64,000 bases of DNA from Actibacterium mucosum KCTC 23349 (GTDB lineage: Bacteria > Pseudomonadota > Alphaproteobacteria > Rhodobacterales > Rhodobacteraceae), in NCBI RefSeq assembly GCF_000647975.1, contig NZ_JFKE01000005.1, forward strand, positions 248,001 to 312,000, in the 5' to 3' direction. Position 1 is the stretch's first letter. Every line of letters starts with the position of its first letter. Positions 1 through 9,672 of the stretch are shown here, piece by piece. Below the pieces are notes generated by a model, which saw only the letters and a program-made list of their open reading frames with translations, was not told the origin of the DNA and made no database searches. The position numbers were made by a program, and so were the translations under genes.

Positions 1-2
1 AC

Positions 3-155
3 CAGCCGTCAGATGTGGAACAGGCCCTTGCTTTGGCTGGGTGGGCAGAGGTCAACGAGTTCGACACGGTCGCCACGGGTTCCTTCGCCCTGCCGTATCA
101 GCGGGGTGGGGATCCACTGGAATTGCCGTTTGTCTTGGTGCGCCTGGCTTCTTAA
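3..155 (+). CDS. C-terminal end of an unidentified protein (cut by window edge)
   Basis: An open frame runs in from the left edge and stops with TAA at 153-155, giving about 50 residues that contain ALALAGWAEVNEF and end in FVLVRLAS. The composition is that of a real protein: acidic and aliphatic residues alternate, and the last strand resembles the final beta-strand of many Rossmann-like enzymes such as SAM methyltransferases. That family guess is weak. The other two plus frames over this stretch give arginine- and tryptophan-rich strings and look like shadows. Confidence 0.6.
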   Translation, partial: QPSDVEQALALAGWAEVNEFDTVATGSFALPYQRGGDPLELPFVLVRLAS

Positions 156-244
156 GGCTTTCGCCGAATGGTCGTGCAAGGGGCACAATTTTGCCGGGAT
201 TGCCTGCGATCCGTGGGGGGGTCAAAGGCACCGAGGAATTTGCG

Positions 245-631
245 ATGAACTGGTTTGCAGCAACGTTTGTAGGGGTGGCGGGTTTCGCCGTTCTGGGTGT
301 GGACTATGCCGTTCAGACGCGATCGGCTGGGCTGACACTGGGTCAGCTTTCTCCGGTGGCTTACGTTGGCACCATCACGGGCCGCGCTGACAAGGTTGCG
401 GCGCTGGACATCTCGGCAGAGCCCGTTGACGATGTGGCAACACTGGCTGCTGAAATCTCGCAACCACAGGCCGACCTGTCCGAGGTTGCGGCCTTGCCTG
501 TTGAAGAGGTCAAAGGACAGGGCTGGGAGATGTTTGGCGAAAGCCAGTCCAAGCCCGCCATGCCACGCGTGCTGACCTTGTCCGGCAGCAACGGGTGCGG
601 TGCCGGTAAATTCTGCACGGTTCAAAAGTAG
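245..631 (+). CDS. Small exported or membrane-anchored hypothetical protein
   Basis: The predicted protein has 128 residues. It opens with a hydrophobic segment (MNWFAATFVGVAGFAVLGV, residues 1-19) that could be a signal sequence or a membrane anchor. An acidic, alanine/valine-rich region follows, and the C-terminus is short and basic with two cysteines (NGCGAGKFCTVQK). The ATG at 245 is preferred over the longer frame starting at 41 because a GAGG ribosome-binding site lies about 9 bases upstream and because residues encoded before 245 overlap the preceding gene and look like a shadow. I do not recognise the family. The C-terminal cysteine pair is consistent with an oxidising periplasm, which is an inference. 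It converges with the FAD oxidoreductase that ends at 634, leaving two bases between them. Confidence 0.6.
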   Translation: MNWFAATFVGVAGFAVLGVDYAVQTRSAGLTLGQLSPVAYVGTITGRADKVAALDISAEPVDDVATLAAEISQPQADLSEVAALPVEEVKGQGWEMFGESQSKPAMPRVLTLSGSNGCGAGKFCTVQK

Positions 632-633
632 AT

Positions 634-1701
634 CTAACGAAATCTATGTGGTGAAAGCGCCGCGACCAGGTCGTCTGGAATGTCGGGCGCGTGCCCGGCA
701 ATCAGGGCGGCGGCCAGTTTTCCTGCGGCGGGCGCGGTCTGAAATCCGCTGCCGCCCTGCCCGGCATGCCAGAAAAACCCCGGTTCTGCAGGGTCGAACC
801 CGATGGCCATGGCCCGGTCGGGGGTAAAGCTGCGCAGCCCCGCCCAGCTGGCATCGACCCGGGTCACGGGCTGGGTCACCATCGCCTCGTATCGTGCAAG
901 ACCTTCGGCCAGCACCATGTCATCGGGCCAGGCGTCCATGGGCGCGCAGGGTTCCTGATCGGCGGGCGAGACCAGCAGGCTGCCGGCGTCAGGCTTGGCG
1001 TACCACGTTTCGCCTGCGCCCAAGGTCATGGGCCAGCCGCTGACATCCTGCCCGCCCGGGGCCGGCAGACGGGCCATGGATCGGCGCAAGGGCGTGATCC
1101 CGAGGGGCGCGACGCCGGCCATTTCAGCCACCTTGTCGGCCCAGGCACCCGCCGCGTTCACGATGATATCGGCCCTCAGGCCTCCGACGGCGGTTGTCAC
1201 CTGCCATTTTGAACTAACACGTGTGATCGCGGTTGCCGCCGCTTTGGTGACGATTTGCGCACCGTTGCGGCGCGCGGTACGGGTGAAGTGCATCATCAGT
1301 TCGTGGGTGTCGATATCCCATGCCTCGGCGTGATACCCGGCTTGGGCCACCCGATCGGCGCGCAGGATGGGCATCTTGAACAGGGCCTCGTCCACGGTGA
1401 TCGGGGCCAGCCCCATAACCTCGCAATCCGTGGCGAAGGCCCGGGTGCTGTTGGTATCCGCAACCACCATCAGCCCGCGCGGGGACAACACACCGGCGGC
1501 ATGATGAAAGGGCTGCGAGGCCTTGTTCAGCTCAACCGAGGTTGGGTGCCCGTACGAGGTATCAAACAACGCCGCCGAGCGCCCCGAGGCGTGGTACCCG
1601 GTGGCGGCCTCGGCCTCCAGCAAGGTGACGCTGGCATGGGGTGCCAGATGGGCCGCAACAGACAATCCGCCGACGCCTCCGCCGATGATGATCACATCCA
1701 C
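634..1701 (-). CDS. FAD-dependent oxidoreductase, DadA/DAO family
   Basis: This is a 355-residue flavoprotein of the D-amino-acid oxidase/glycine oxidase fold. The N-terminus MDVIIIGGGVGGLSVAAHL is a canonical GxGxxG dinucleotide-binding site, followed by an acidic strand end (LLEAE) that would bind the FAD ribose. Near the C-terminus, WAGLRSFTPDRAMAIG and WHAGQGGSGFQTAPAAG match the second FAD contact region of DAO enzymes. The GTG at 1701 is chosen because GGAGGG lies four bases upstream; the longer frame to 1755 runs through a terminator hairpin. It lies downstream of the purine transporter operon but is separated from it by that hairpin. Members oxidise amino acids, sarcosine or related amines; the substrate cannot be told from sequence. 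Placement beside a purine operon may be coincidental. Confidence 0.85.
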   Translation of the reverse strand: MDVIIIGGGVGGLSVAAHLAPHASVTLLEAEAATGYHASGRSAALFDTSYGHPTSVELNKASQPFHHAAGVLSPRGLMVVADTNSTRAFATDCEVMGLAPITVDEALFKMPILRADRVAQAGYHAEAWDIDTHELMMHFTRTARRNGAQIVTKAAATAITRVSSKWQVTTAVGGLRADIIVNAAGAWADKVAEMAGVAPLGITPLRRSMARLPAPGGQDVSGWPMTLGAGETWYAKPDAGSLLVSPADQEPCAPMDAWPDDMVLAEGLARYEAMVTQPVTRVDASWAGLRSFTPDRAMAIGFDPAEPGFFWHAGQGGSGFQTAPAAGKLAAALIAGHAPDIPDDLVAALSPHRFR

Positions 1702-1724
1702 TGGACCCTCCCTAAACAACGAAA

Positions 1725-1745
1725 CGGGCCCCGTATTGGGGCCCG
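1725..1745 (-). terminator. Rho-independent terminator after the BMP transporter operon
   Basis: A perfect 8-bp stem, CGGGCCCC (1725-1732) and GGGGCCCG (1738-1745), closes a 5-base loop. On the minus strand it is followed by a T-rich run (TTTCGTTGTTT). It lies between the stop codon of the BMP binding protein and the ribosome-binding site of the FAD oxidoreductase, so it would end or attenuate the xdh-transporter transcript before the oxidoreductase. Confidence 0.75.
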
Positions 1746-1767
1746 AAACGAACACATTGTCAAAGGC

Positions 1768-2847
1768 TTACTGCGGGATTTCGCCGGTCAGCCCTTCGAC
1801 GTAGAAGGCCATGCCGGCCAGCGTACCGTCATCGGCAACCTCGCCCTCGGCCAGCCAGTCCGAGCCGTCCTGCTTTTTCAGCGGGCCGGTGAACGGGTGG
1901 TAGGCGCCGGTGCGCATCGCCTCGACCATACCCAGCGCTTCGGCCTTGACCTCTGCCGGTACGGCGTCAGTGATTTCGCCGATTTTCACCATGCCGGTGG
2001 GGATGCCGTCCCAGGTGTCGACGCTTTCCCATGTGCCGTCCATCACGGCCTGGGTACGGGCCACGTAGTAGGGCGCCCAGTTGTCGATGATCGAGCTGAC
2101 GCGCGGGAAGGGCGCATATTCAGCCATGTCCGAGGCTTGGCCAAAGGTGACAACGCCCCCCGCCTGCTCGGCCGCGGCTTGAGGCGCGGTCGAGTCGGTG
2201 TGTTGCAGGATCACGTCGGCGCCCTGTTCGATCAGGGCCTTGGCGGCGTCGGCCTCTTTGGCGGGATCAAACCAGGTATAGGCCCAGATGATCTTGAACT
2301 CGACATCCGGGTTCACCTTCTGGGCGTGGATATAGGCCGCGTTGATGCCCCGGATAACCTCGGGGATCGGGAAGGACGCGATATAGCCGATCACATTGGT
2401 TTTGGTCATTTTTCCGGCGATGTGACCCTGCACGGCGCGGCCTTCATAGAAGCGGGCCGAATAGGTCGACACGTTGTCGGCGCGCTTGTAGCCGGTGGCG
2501 TGTTCGAACTTCACGTTGGGGAACTTGGCGGCCACGTTGATGGTGGGATCCATGTAGCCAAACGAGGTGGTAAAGATCAGGTCTGCACCGCCAAGAGCCA
2601 TCTGGGTCATCACACGCTCAGCGTCGGCGCCTTCGGGCACGTTTTCCTGATAGATGGTCTCGACCTTGTCGCCAAATGCCTCTTCGACGGCCAGGCGACC
2701 CTCGTTATGTTCGAAGGTCCAGCCGCCGTCGCCGATGGGGCCGACATAGACGAACCCGACCTTGGTCTTCTCGTGCCCGTCGGCAAAGGCGCCGGTGGCA
2801 AGGCCCAGCGTCATCGCGGCAGTTGCAAGTAGTTTTGTAAGTTTCAT
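1768..2847 (-). CDS. BMP-family ABC transporter substrate-binding protein (nucleoside/purine type)
   Basis: A 359-residue periplasmic binding protein. Residues 1-22 form a Sec signal peptide ending in AFA-DG, and the mature part opens with KVGFVYVGPIGDGGWTFEHN, the typical first strand and ligand loop of the BMP/Med/PnrA family. Family members such as PnrA bind purine nucleosides. The ATG at 2847 has GGGAGAA about 5 bases upstream; the longer frame to 3174 overlaps the permease gene and is rejected. It is the last gene of the xdhA-B-C/ATPase/permease/permease series, the usual partner set for BMP importers. The link to xanthine dehydrogenase suggests a purine base or nucleoside ligand, but the bound compound is an inference. 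Confidence 0.9.
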   Translation of the reverse strand: MKLTKLLATAAMTLGLATGAFADGHEKTKVGFVYVGPIGDGGWTFEHNEGRLAVEEAFGDKVETIYQENVPEGADAERVMTQMALGGADLIFTTSFGYMDPTINVAAKFPNVKFEHATGYKRADNVSTYSARFYEGRAVQGHIAGKMTKTNVIGYIASFPIPEVIRGINAAYIHAQKVNPDVEFKIIWAYTWFDPAKEADAAKALIEQGADVILQHTDSTAPQAAAEQAGGVVTFGQASDMAEYAPFPRVSSIIDNWAPYYVARTQAVMDGTWESVDTWDGIPTGMVKIGEITDAVPAEVKAEALGMVEAMRTGAYHPFTGPLKKQDGSDWLAEGEVADDGTLAGMAFYVEGLTGEIPQ

Positions 2848-2918
2848 GCGTTTCTCCCAGATGGTTTTTAAAGTTTCGTGGCCCGAAATGGGCGGGTGAA
2901 AGGTTAACAGGTGATGGC

Positions 2919-3851
2919 TCAGCCGCTGGCGTGGAACGGGCGGCCCAGCGAGGCCGGCGCGGCCAGAGCGGCGCGGTTTCGGGCGCTGGACATCACGACC
3001 AGCACAACGATGGTGATGACAAAGGGCGAGCTGTCGAGCACCACAACCGGCAGCTTGGCCCCGGCGGCCTGCAGGTTCAGTTGCAGCACGGTGATGCCGC
3101 CAAAGAGGTAAGCGCCCAGCAGCACCCGGCCGGCCTTCCAGCTGGCAAAGACCACGATGGCAAGCGCGATCCAACCGGCGCCGGCGGTCATGCCCTCAAC
3201 CCAGGTGGGCACGCGCACCAGGCTCAAATACGCGCCGCCCAGCCCCGCGCAGGCGCCGCCGAACATGATGGCCATCAGCCGGATACGCACCACCTTATAG
3301 CCCAGCGCATGGGCGGCGTCGTGGTTTTCACCCACCGACCGCAGGATCAGCCCGCCGCGCGCGTTCTTCAGCCACCAGGCCACGCCCGCCACCATGGCCA
3401 GCGACAGGTAGAGCATCACGTCATGGCTGAACAGCACCGGCCCGACAAAGGGCAGATCCGACAGCACCGGGATATCCAGCCGGGCAATGGGCGGGGCCTT
3501 TTGGCCGACATAACCCTGGCCCAGCAGCGCCGACAGGCCCAGACCAAACAGCGTCAGCCCCAGCCCCGTCGCCACCTGATTGGACAGCAGATATTGCGTC
3601 AGCACCCCGAATAGCAGCGACAGCACCGCCCCGCCAAAGGCGGCGAAGGCAAAGCCTGCCAACGGGCTGCCGGTCTCTACCGCGATGACAAAGCCACAGA
3701 CGGCGCCGGCGATCATCATGCCTTCGACGCCCAGGTTCAGAACGCCGGCTTTCTCCACCACCATCTCGCCCAACGCGGCCAGAAGGATGGGGGTGGAGGC
3801 CACCATAAGCGAGGCAATCAGCGACGCGGCATTGATCGAGGACAGATCCAT
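2919..3851 (-). CDS. ABC transporter permease (nucleoside/purine importer, second subunit)
   Basis: A 310-residue polytopic inner-membrane protein with many hydrophobic segments. It contains the BPD_transp_2 signature region GEMVVEKAGVLNLGVEGMM near residues 28-46 and RSVGENHDAAHALG, the cytoplasmic EAA-like loop that contacts the ATPase. It belongs to the branched-chain amino acid/ribose permease superfamily and resembles the second permease of nucleoside importers such as YufQ/NupQ. Its start codon overlaps the stop of the upstream permease by one base (TAATG), implying translational coupling and equal dosage. It should pair with the 360-residue permease as a heterodimeric channel. Confidence 0.9.
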   Translation of the reverse strand: MDLSSINAASLIASLMVASTPILLAALGEMVVEKAGVLNLGVEGMMIAGAVCGFVIAVETGSPLAGFAFAAFGGAVLSLLFGVLTQYLLSNQVATGLGLTLFGLGLSALLGQGYVGQKAPPIARLDIPVLSDLPFVGPVLFSHDVMLYLSLAMVAGVAWWLKNARGGLILRSVGENHDAAHALGYKVVRIRLMAIMFGGACAGLGGAYLSLVRVPTWVEGMTAGAGWIALAIVVFASWKAGRVLLGAYLFGGITVLQLNLQAAGAKLPVVVLDSSPFVITIVVLVVMSSARNRAALAAPASLGRPFHASG

Positions 3852-4933
3852 TACGACACCCCCACGCGGCCAAACCGCAGCCGGAAATTGGCGAAGACAT
3901 CCATCGCCAGAAGGAAGAACAACAGCATACCCTGAAACAGCTGGATCGCCGCCGAGGGCAGGCCCAGATTGCTTTGCGCCGCCTCGCCGCCGATATAGGT
4001 CAGCGCCAGCAGCAGCCCGGCCAGAAGGATGCCGATCGGGTTCAGGCGGCCCAGAAACGCCACGATGATGGCGGTGAACCCATAGCCCGAGTTGAAGTCG
4101 ATGCTGATTTGTCCGGCGGGGCCTGCGACCTCAAAAAGGCCCGCAAGGCCCGCCAGGGCGCCCGACAGCCCCATGCAGATCAGGATCAGGGCGGTGGGGT
4201 TCACGCTGGCAAACCGCGCGGCGCGCGGGCTTTCGCCCGTCAGGCGGATCTGGAACCCCAGCATGTGCCGCGACAGGGTGATATAGGCCAGGATCACGGC
4301 GATAAAGGCCGCGACCACGCCCCAATGCATGCCGGAGCCGGTGATGATCTCGGTATTGGCGGCGGCGTCCCAGTTGCGCAGGTTGCGGCTGCCGGGGAAG
4401 CCCTGCCCCTCGGGGTTGCGCAACAGGCCCGAGCTGACCGAGGCGAGGATGTTTTCAGCCACATAGACCAGCATCAGCGAGACGAGGATCTCGTTGGTGC
4501 CGAACCGGGTTTTCAGGATCGCCGGGATCATCGACCACGCCCAGCCCCCCAGCGCCCCGGCGATGATCATGACGGGGAAGATCAGAAAGCTTTCGGACGG
4601 GTAAAAGGCCAGCCCGGCACCGGCGCCGCAGATGGCGCCCATGATATACTGACCCTCGGCCCCGATATTCCAGATCCCGGCGCGGAACCCCATCGACAGG
4701 CCGATGGCGATCAGGATCAGCGGCCCGGCCTTCACCAGCAACTGACCGCGGTAATAGAAAGCGAACTCGCCAAAGAGCGGGTCCCAGAAGATGGTGCGGA
4801 TCACCGCAACCGGGTTGGTGCCCAGGAGCGCGAAGAGCACGCCGCCCGCCACCATCGTGGCCAGCACCGCAAGGATGGGGGTGGCATAGGTCCAGAACGC
4901 GCTGGGCGAGGGGCGTTGTTCAAGCCGTACCAT
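3851..4933 (-). CDS. ABC transporter permease (nucleoside/purine importer, first subunit)
   Basis: A 360-residue integral membrane permease of the BPD_transp_2 family, slightly longer than its partner as in other BMP-type importers such as YufP/NupP. The first hydrophobic segment starts near residue 15 (YATPILAVLATMVAGGVLFALLG). The central motif GLSMGFRAGIWNIGAEGQY corresponds to the family's conserved NxGxEG segment, and RLTGESPRAARFASVN is the likely ATPase-coupling loop. The first 14 bases overlap the end of the ATPase gene, and the stop overlaps the next start by one base, so the three membrane components are translated as a coupled block. Confidence 0.9.
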   Translation of the reverse strand: MVRLEQRPSPSAFWTYATPILAVLATMVAGGVLFALLGTNPVAVIRTIFWDPLFGEFAFYYRGQLLVKAGPLILIAIGLSMGFRAGIWNIGAEGQYIMGAICGAGAGLAFYPSESFLIFPVMIIAGALGGWAWSMIPAILKTRFGTNEILVSLMLVYVAENILASVSSGLLRNPEGQGFPGSRNLRNWDAAANTEIITGSGMHWGVVAAFIAVILAYITLSRHMLGFQIRLTGESPRAARFASVNPTALILICMGLSGALAGLAGLFEVAGPAGQISIDFNSGYGFTAIIVAFLGRLNPIGILLAGLLLALTYIGGEAAQSNLGLPSAAIQLFQGMLLFFLLAMDVFANFRLRFGRVGVS

Positions 4934-6443
4934 GATGTGCCACCTCCATCCCGTGGGCGCCGCCCATCATCAGACCGATCTCTTCGATGCTGAGCCCCTG
5001 CGCGGGGCGCGGCGCGCTGAGGCGGCCCTCGTTCAGGGCGGCGAAACGGTCAGAGATTTCCATCAGCTCGTCCAGATCCTGGCTGATCACCACCAGCGCC
5101 GCGCCGTTATGCGCGAGGTCCAGCAGCGATTGCCGGATGGCGGCGGCGGCCGAGGCATCGACGCCCCAGGTGGGTTGGTTGACCACCAGCACTTCGGGGG
5201 TTTGCAGCACCTCGCGGCCGATCACAAATTTCTGCAGGTTGCCGCCCGACAGCGCGCGGGCGGCGTTGCCGGGGCCGGGGGTGCGGACGTCGAACCGGGT
5301 GATGATCTGTTCGGCGAAGCGGCGGGTGGCGGCCCAGTCGATAAAGCCGTTTCTGGTCAGGTTCTGCCGGGTGGCGCCGGTGAGCAGGGCGTTTTCGATC
5401 AGCGACATATTGGGCGCGGCGGCATGGCCCAGCCGCTCCTCGGGCGCGGCCAATACGGCGAGGGCGCGCCGGGCGTTGGGGCCCAGGGTGCTGATGGGCT
5501 GGCCGTTCAGGCGCACGGTGGCGCCACTCGTCGCGGCTTCACCGGAGAGGGCCGATAGCAGTTCATCCTGCCCGTTGCCGGCGACCCCGCCGATGCCCAG
5601 AACCTCGCCCGCGTGCACGGTGAAAGAGATGTCGCGCAGGGCGGTGCCAAAGGCCGAGGGCGCAGGCAGCGACAGGTTGGTCACCTGCAGCTTGGGCGCG
5701 CCGGGTTCGGCGGGCGTGCGCGAGGGGGGGCGCAGTTCGCTGCCCACCATCATCTCGGCCAGTTCGGCGGCGGATTTCTGACGCGGGTCGCAGCGGCCCA
5801 CCACCTTGCCCAGCCGCAGAACGGTGGCCTGATCGCAGAGGCTGCGGATCTCTTCCAGCTTGTGGCTGATATAGAGGATCGCTGTGCCCTCGGCCGACAA
5901 TTGCCGCAGGGTGGCAAACAGGATCTGCACCTCTTGCGGGGTCAGGACGCTGGTGGGTTCGTCCATGATCAGCAGCTTGGGGTTTTGCAGAAGGCAGCGA
6001 ATGATTTCAACGCGTTGGCGTTCGCCGGCTGACAGGTCGCCGACGGTCATGTCGGGCGACAGGGGCAGGCCGTATTCGGTGCTGACATCGCTGATGCGTT
6101 GCGCCAGTTCGGCCATGGGGGGCGGGTTTTCCATCCCCAGCGCGATGTTTTCGGCCACCGACAGGGCGTCGAACAACGAGAAATGCTGAAACACCATCGC
6201 CACGCCATCGGCGCGCGCGGCGCGAGGCTCGGGCGGCTCGAACGGCTGACCGCGCAGGGTCATCGTGCCGCTGTTGGGTTTCACAAGCCCATAGATCATC
6301 TTGACCAGCGTCGACTTGCCCGCGCCGTTTTCGCCCAGCAAGGCGTGCACCTGACCCGGCGCAATTTCGAACGACACGTCGTCATTGGCGACCACGCCCG
6401 GATAGGCCTTTGTCAGGCCTTCGATTTTCAACAGCGCCGTCAC
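4920..6443 (-). CDS. ABC transporter ATP-binding protein with two ATPase domains
   Basis: A 507-residue cytoplasmic ATPase with two fused nucleotide-binding domains, as in sugar and nucleoside importers of the RbsA/YufO type. Domain 1 has Walker A GENGAGKST near residue 37, signature LSAGERQRVEI and Walker B LLIMDEPTSVLTP. Domain 2 is degenerate at Walker A (GVAGNGQDELL, without the GKS/T lysine), has signature LSGGNLQKFVIGRE and a changed Walker B (VLVVNQPTWGVD, with N where D is usual). Such loss of catalytic residues in the second half is common in this family. It starts within the ATGA overlap with the xdhC stop, tying transporter expression to the xanthine dehydrogenase genes. Confidence 0.93.
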   Translation of the reverse strand: MTALLKIEGLTKAYPGVVANDDVSFEIAPGQVHALLGENGAGKSTLVKMIYGLVKPNSGTMTLRGQPFEPPEPRAARADGVAMVFQHFSLFDALSVAENIALGMENPPPMAELAQRISDVSTEYGLPLSPDMTVGDLSAGERQRVEIIRCLLQNPKLLIMDEPTSVLTPQEVQILFATLRQLSAEGTAILYISHKLEEIRSLCDQATVLRLGKVVGRCDPRQKSAAELAEMMVGSELRPPSRTPAEPGAPKLQVTNLSLPAPSAFGTALRDISFTVHAGEVLGIGGVAGNGQDELLSALSGEAATSGATVRLNGQPISTLGPNARRALAVLAAPEERLGHAAAPNMSLIENALLTGATRQNLTRNGFIDWAATRRFAEQIITRFDVRTPGPGNAARALSGGNLQKFVIGREVLQTPEVLVVNQPTWGVDASAAAAIRQSLLDLAHNGAALVVISQDLDELMEISDRFAALNEGRLSAPRPAQGLSIEEIGLMMGGAHGMEVAHHGTA

Positions 6444-7375
6444 CCCGTTGCGTCCCCAGTTTGTTTATTGGCGGTTTCTTTTGACCGCACAGACAAAATT
6501 AGCTCTGACGCCACGCCAAGGGCAATGGCTTGCGGGTGTTTTCCCAGCTCGGGCCGCCCGATGGGGCAGCAAATGCGCGAAATTTGTGCATTCGTGTGGC
6601 CGAGTGCCAACAGGCGGCTGCGAAAGCGGGCCCATTTGGTGGCCGATCCGATCAGGCCAGCGCTGGCAAAACCGTGGCCCAGCAGGCGGTGACACAGCTC
6701 CAGATCCAGCGCGTGGCTGTAGGTGAGGATCAGGTGATGCGCATCTGCGGGCGCCAGCGCCACAGCAGCGGCGGGGTCGGGCGTGGGCAGGGCGCGGATG
6801 TTTTCGGCAATCTGGTCCGGGAATCGATCGGGGGCGGTATCAACCCATGTGATGGTGAAACCGGGCAGGGGGGCGATAGTGTCGACCAGCGCGCGGCCCA
6901 CGTGACCGGCGCCATAGATCCACAGGGGTGCAGCGGCGGGGGCGATGGGTTCGATCATCCAGCCATCCACCATCTGCGGGCGGGGCGGCGTGGCGCCGTT
7001 GCGCGCCTGGGCCAGCAGGCGTTTGACCGACAGGGGCATCGGCGTGTTGCCGGTGGGTCGCGCGTAAATGTCGCCGGTTGGCGCCGCCGAGAACCGTTCA
7101 GACAACAGCGTGACCGCCCCGCCGCAGCATTGGCCGAGCGCGGGGCCAAGTGGCACCTGGGTGAGGGCGCAGTCGGTGGCCATGGACCGCGCGCGTTCGG
7201 CGGCGTCGAACTCCAACGCGCCGCCGCCGATGGTGCCCGATTGCCCATCGGCCCAGACCAACATCGACGCCCCAACCTCACGCGGGACCGAGCCGCGCGT
7301 GTCGGCCACCACCACGCGCACCACCGGCCCGTGGCGGGCGATGGCGTCGGCAACGGCGTTGCGATCAAAGCTCAT
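6440..7375 (-). CDS. xdhC: Xanthine dehydrogenase accessory protein XdhC
   Basis: A 311-residue protein of the XdhC/CoxI family, which binds the molybdenum cofactor, protects it during sulfuration and inserts it into the large subunit of xanthine dehydrogenase. The N-terminal part has VVVADTRGSVPREVGASMLV and GTIGGGALEF, the usual XdhC signature. The middle has a Rossmann-like segment (LWIYGAGHVGRALVD), and the C-terminal SATKWARFRSRL and ICCPIGRPELGKHPQAIALG are also typical. It overlaps both neighbours by four bases (ATGA), upstream with xdhB and downstream with the ABC ATPase. No key motif is missing. Confidence 0.95.
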   Translation of the reverse strand: MSFDRNAVADAIARHGPVVRVVVADTRGSVPREVGASMLVWADGQSGTIGGGALEFDAAERARSMATDCALTQVPLGPALGQCCGGAVTLLSERFSAAPTGDIYARPTGNTPMPLSVKRLLAQARNGATPPRPQMVDGWMIEPIAPAAAPLWIYGAGHVGRALVDTIAPLPGFTITWVDTAPDRFPDQIAENIRALPTPDPAAAVALAPADAHHLILTYSHALDLELCHRLLGHGFASAGLIGSATKWARFRSRLLALGHTNAQISRICCPIGRPELGKHPQAIALGVASELILSVRSKETANKQTGDATG

Positions 7376-9672
7376 CCCTGCACCTTTTGAACGGCGTTCA
7401 AGACCTGTTCGGCCGTGGCGGGCGCTTGCAGGTCGGGATAGGCGTCGCCGCAGGCCGCCACCGCGTCGCTGAGCGCCAGAAAGGCGGAAATGCCCAGCAT
7501 GAAGGGCGGCTCGCCCACGGCTTTGGATTTGTAAATCGTGTCCTCGCGGTTTTCGCCGTCAAAGAGCGCCACATTGAACACATCGGGTCGGTCGGAGCAG
7601 GCGGGGATCTTATAGGTGCTGGGCGCATGGGTGCGCAGGCGGCCCGCATCGTCCCACACCAGTTCCTCGGTCGTCAGCCAGCCCGCGCCCTGAACATACG
7701 CGCCCTCAACCTGACCGATATCCAGCGCGGGGTTCAGCGAGGCCCCGGCATCGTGCAGGATATCGGCGCGCAGAATGCGGTTTTCGCCGGTCAGCGTGTC
7801 GATCACCACCTCGGTCACTGCCGCGCCATAGGCGAAGTAAAAGAAGGGCCGCCCGCGCCCGGCGATGCGGTCCCATTCGACCTTGGGCGTTTTGTAGAAC
7901 CCGGTGGCCGACAGGCTGACCCGGGCCTGATAGGCCGATTGGGCGGCCTCGGCAAACGTCATCTCTGCGTCGCCGACAAAGACCTTGCCGCTGGCGAAAT
8001 GCACCTTGGCGGGCAGGGTTTGATAGCGTTCGGCCAGGTGTTCGGCGATGCGGTCGCGGATCGTGTCGCACGCCGCCTTAACCGCCATGCCGTTCAGGTC
8101 GGACCCGCTGGAGGCCGCCGTGGCCGAGGTGTTGGGCACCTTGCCGGTATCGGTCGCGGTGATCTTGACCGCGCTGACATCCACGCCAAAACTGGCGGCG
8201 GCCACCTGCGCGACCTTCTGAAACAGGCCCTGGCCCATCTCGGTGCCGCCATGGTTCATGTGGATCGAGCCGTCATTATAGACATGCACCAACGCGCCGG
8301 CCTGGTTCAAAAAGGTCAGGGTGAAGCTGATGCCGAACTTGACCGGGCTGAGGGCCAGCCCGCGTTTCAGCACCGGGTTGGCGGCGTTCCATTCGGCGAT
8401 CTCAGTACGGCGGGCGGCGTAGTTTGAACTTTGTTCAAGCTTGGCGCAGAGGTCATCCAGAATGAAGTCTTCGACGGGCATGTGATAGGGCGTGGTGCCA
8501 GCCTGCGCGGCATCGACGGCGACCGTTTCGGCCGAGGCATAGAAGTTCGCGCGCCGCACCTGCAGAGGGTCGCGGCCGAGGTGGTGGGCGATGTGATCCA
8601 TCACCCGCTCGATCCCGACCATGCCTTGCGGGCCGCCAAAACCGCGAAAGGCGGTGGCCGATTGCGTGTGGGTCTTCAGCCTGTGGCTTTCGATGCGCGC
8701 ATGGGGCAGGTCGTAGGCGTTGTCGGCATGCAGCATGGCGCGGTCGGCCACCGGCAGCGACAGGTCCTGCGCCCAGCCGCAGCGGGCGTATTGCAGGAAC
8801 TCGATGCCCGCGACACGGCCGTCATCGTCAAACCCGACGCGATAGGAAATGCGGAAATCGTGCCGCTTGCCGGTGACCATCATATCGTCATCGCGGTCAT
8901 AGCGCATGCGGGCCGGGCGGCCGGTATTCAGCGCGGCGATGGCACAGGCGATGGCCAGCGCGTTGCCCTGGCTTTCCTTGCCGCCAAAGCCGCCACCCAT
9001 GCGCCGCACCTCGACCCGAACGGCGTTCATGGGCACGTGCAGAGCGTGGGCCACCTTGTGCTGAATCTCGGACGGATGCTGGGTGGAGCTGTGCACGACA
9101 AGGTCGCCGCCTTCCTGCGGGACGGCCATGGCGGCCTGCCCTTCGAGATAGAAATGCTCTTGCCCGCCGATCTCGAACTGGCCGTCGATCTGATGGGTGG
9201 CCCCGGCGATGGCTGTGGCGGCGTCGCCTTTTTCATAGATACGCGGGCCGTCCTCGAACCGGCTGTCGGCGGCCATTGCATCGTCGATGGTCAGAATGGC
9301 CGGGGCCGCTTCATAGGCGATCACGCCCAGCCGCGCGGCTTTGCGGGCGGCCAGATGGCTTTCGGCGATGACGAGGAACACGGGCTGGCCCAGATAAAAC
9401 ACCTCGCCCATGGCCAAAAGCGGTTCGTCATGGGTGGAGGGCGAGCAGTCGGGCATGTCGTCGAAATCATCGGCCGACATAACCGCCACAACGCCGGGTG
9501 CGGCGCGCACGGCGTCAAGGTCCATCGACACGATCCGGCCGCGCGCCACGGTTGACAGGCCAAAGGCCAGATGCACCGCGTTGCCCGGCGCCGGGATGTC
9601 GTCGACGTAACGCGCCTGACCGGTCACGTGCAGGCGGGCGGCGTCATGGGGCAGGGGTTTCGCGACGCTCAT
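7372..9672 (-). CDS. xdhB: Xanthine dehydrogenase molybdopterin-binding (large) subunit
   Basis: A 766-residue molybdenum-cofactor subunit that hydroxylates hypoxanthine and xanthine to urate. Visible signatures are [20 protein letters not shown] at the start, [36 protein letters not shown] (containing the conserved Arg/Phe contacts), [15 protein letters not shown] and, near the end, the catalytic-glutamate motif [10 protein letters not shown]. This is the bacterial split form, in which the Mo domain is a separate chain from the FeS/FAD subunit. The ATG at 9672 is chosen because it overlaps the xdhA stop (ATGA) and matches the family N-terminus; the open frame extends upstream to 9843 only as a shadow of xdhA. 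Confidence 0.96.
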   Translation of the reverse strand: MSVAKPLPHDAARLHVTGQARYVDDIPAPGNAVHLAFGLSTVARGRIVSMDLDAVRAAPGVVAVMSADDFDDMPDCSPSTHDEPLLAMGEVFYLGQPVFLVIAESHLAARKAARLGVIAYEAAPAILTIDDAMAADSRFEDGPRIYEKGDAATAIAGATHQIDGQFEIGGQEHFYLEGQAAMAVPQEGGDLVVHSSTQHPSEIQHKVAHALHVPMNAVRVEVRRMGGGFGGKESQGNALAIACAIAALNTGRPARMRYDRDDDMMVTGKRHDFRISYRVGFDDDGRVAGIEFLQYARCGWAQDLSLPVADRAMLHADNAYDLPHARIESHRLKTHTQSATAFRGFGGPQGMVGIERVMDHIAHHLGRDPLQVRRANFYASAETVAVDAAQAGTTPYHMPVEDFILDDLCAKLEQSSNYAARRTEIAEWNAANPVLKRGLALSPVKFGISFTLTFLNQAGALVHVYNDGSIHMNHGGTEMGQGLFQKVAQVAAASFGVDVSAVKITATDTGKVPNTSATAASSGSDLNGMAVKAACDTIRDRIAEHLAERYQTLPAKVHFASGKVFVGDAEMTFAEAAQSAYQARVSLSATGFYKTPKVEWDRIAGRGRPFFYFAYGAAVTEVVIDTLTGENRILRADILHDAGASLNPALDIGQVEGAYVQGAGWLTTEELVWDDAGRLRTHAPSTYKIPACSDRPDVFNVALFDGENREDTIYKSKAVGEPPFMLGISAFLALSDAVAACGDAYPDLQAPATAEQVLNAVQKVQG

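Noticed and set aside
1255..2832. Long plus-strand open frame opposite the FAD oxidoreductase and BMP genes
   Set aside because: His/Gly/Arg-rich shadow typical of high-GC DNA, antisense to two clearly recognised proteins and lacking domain signals.
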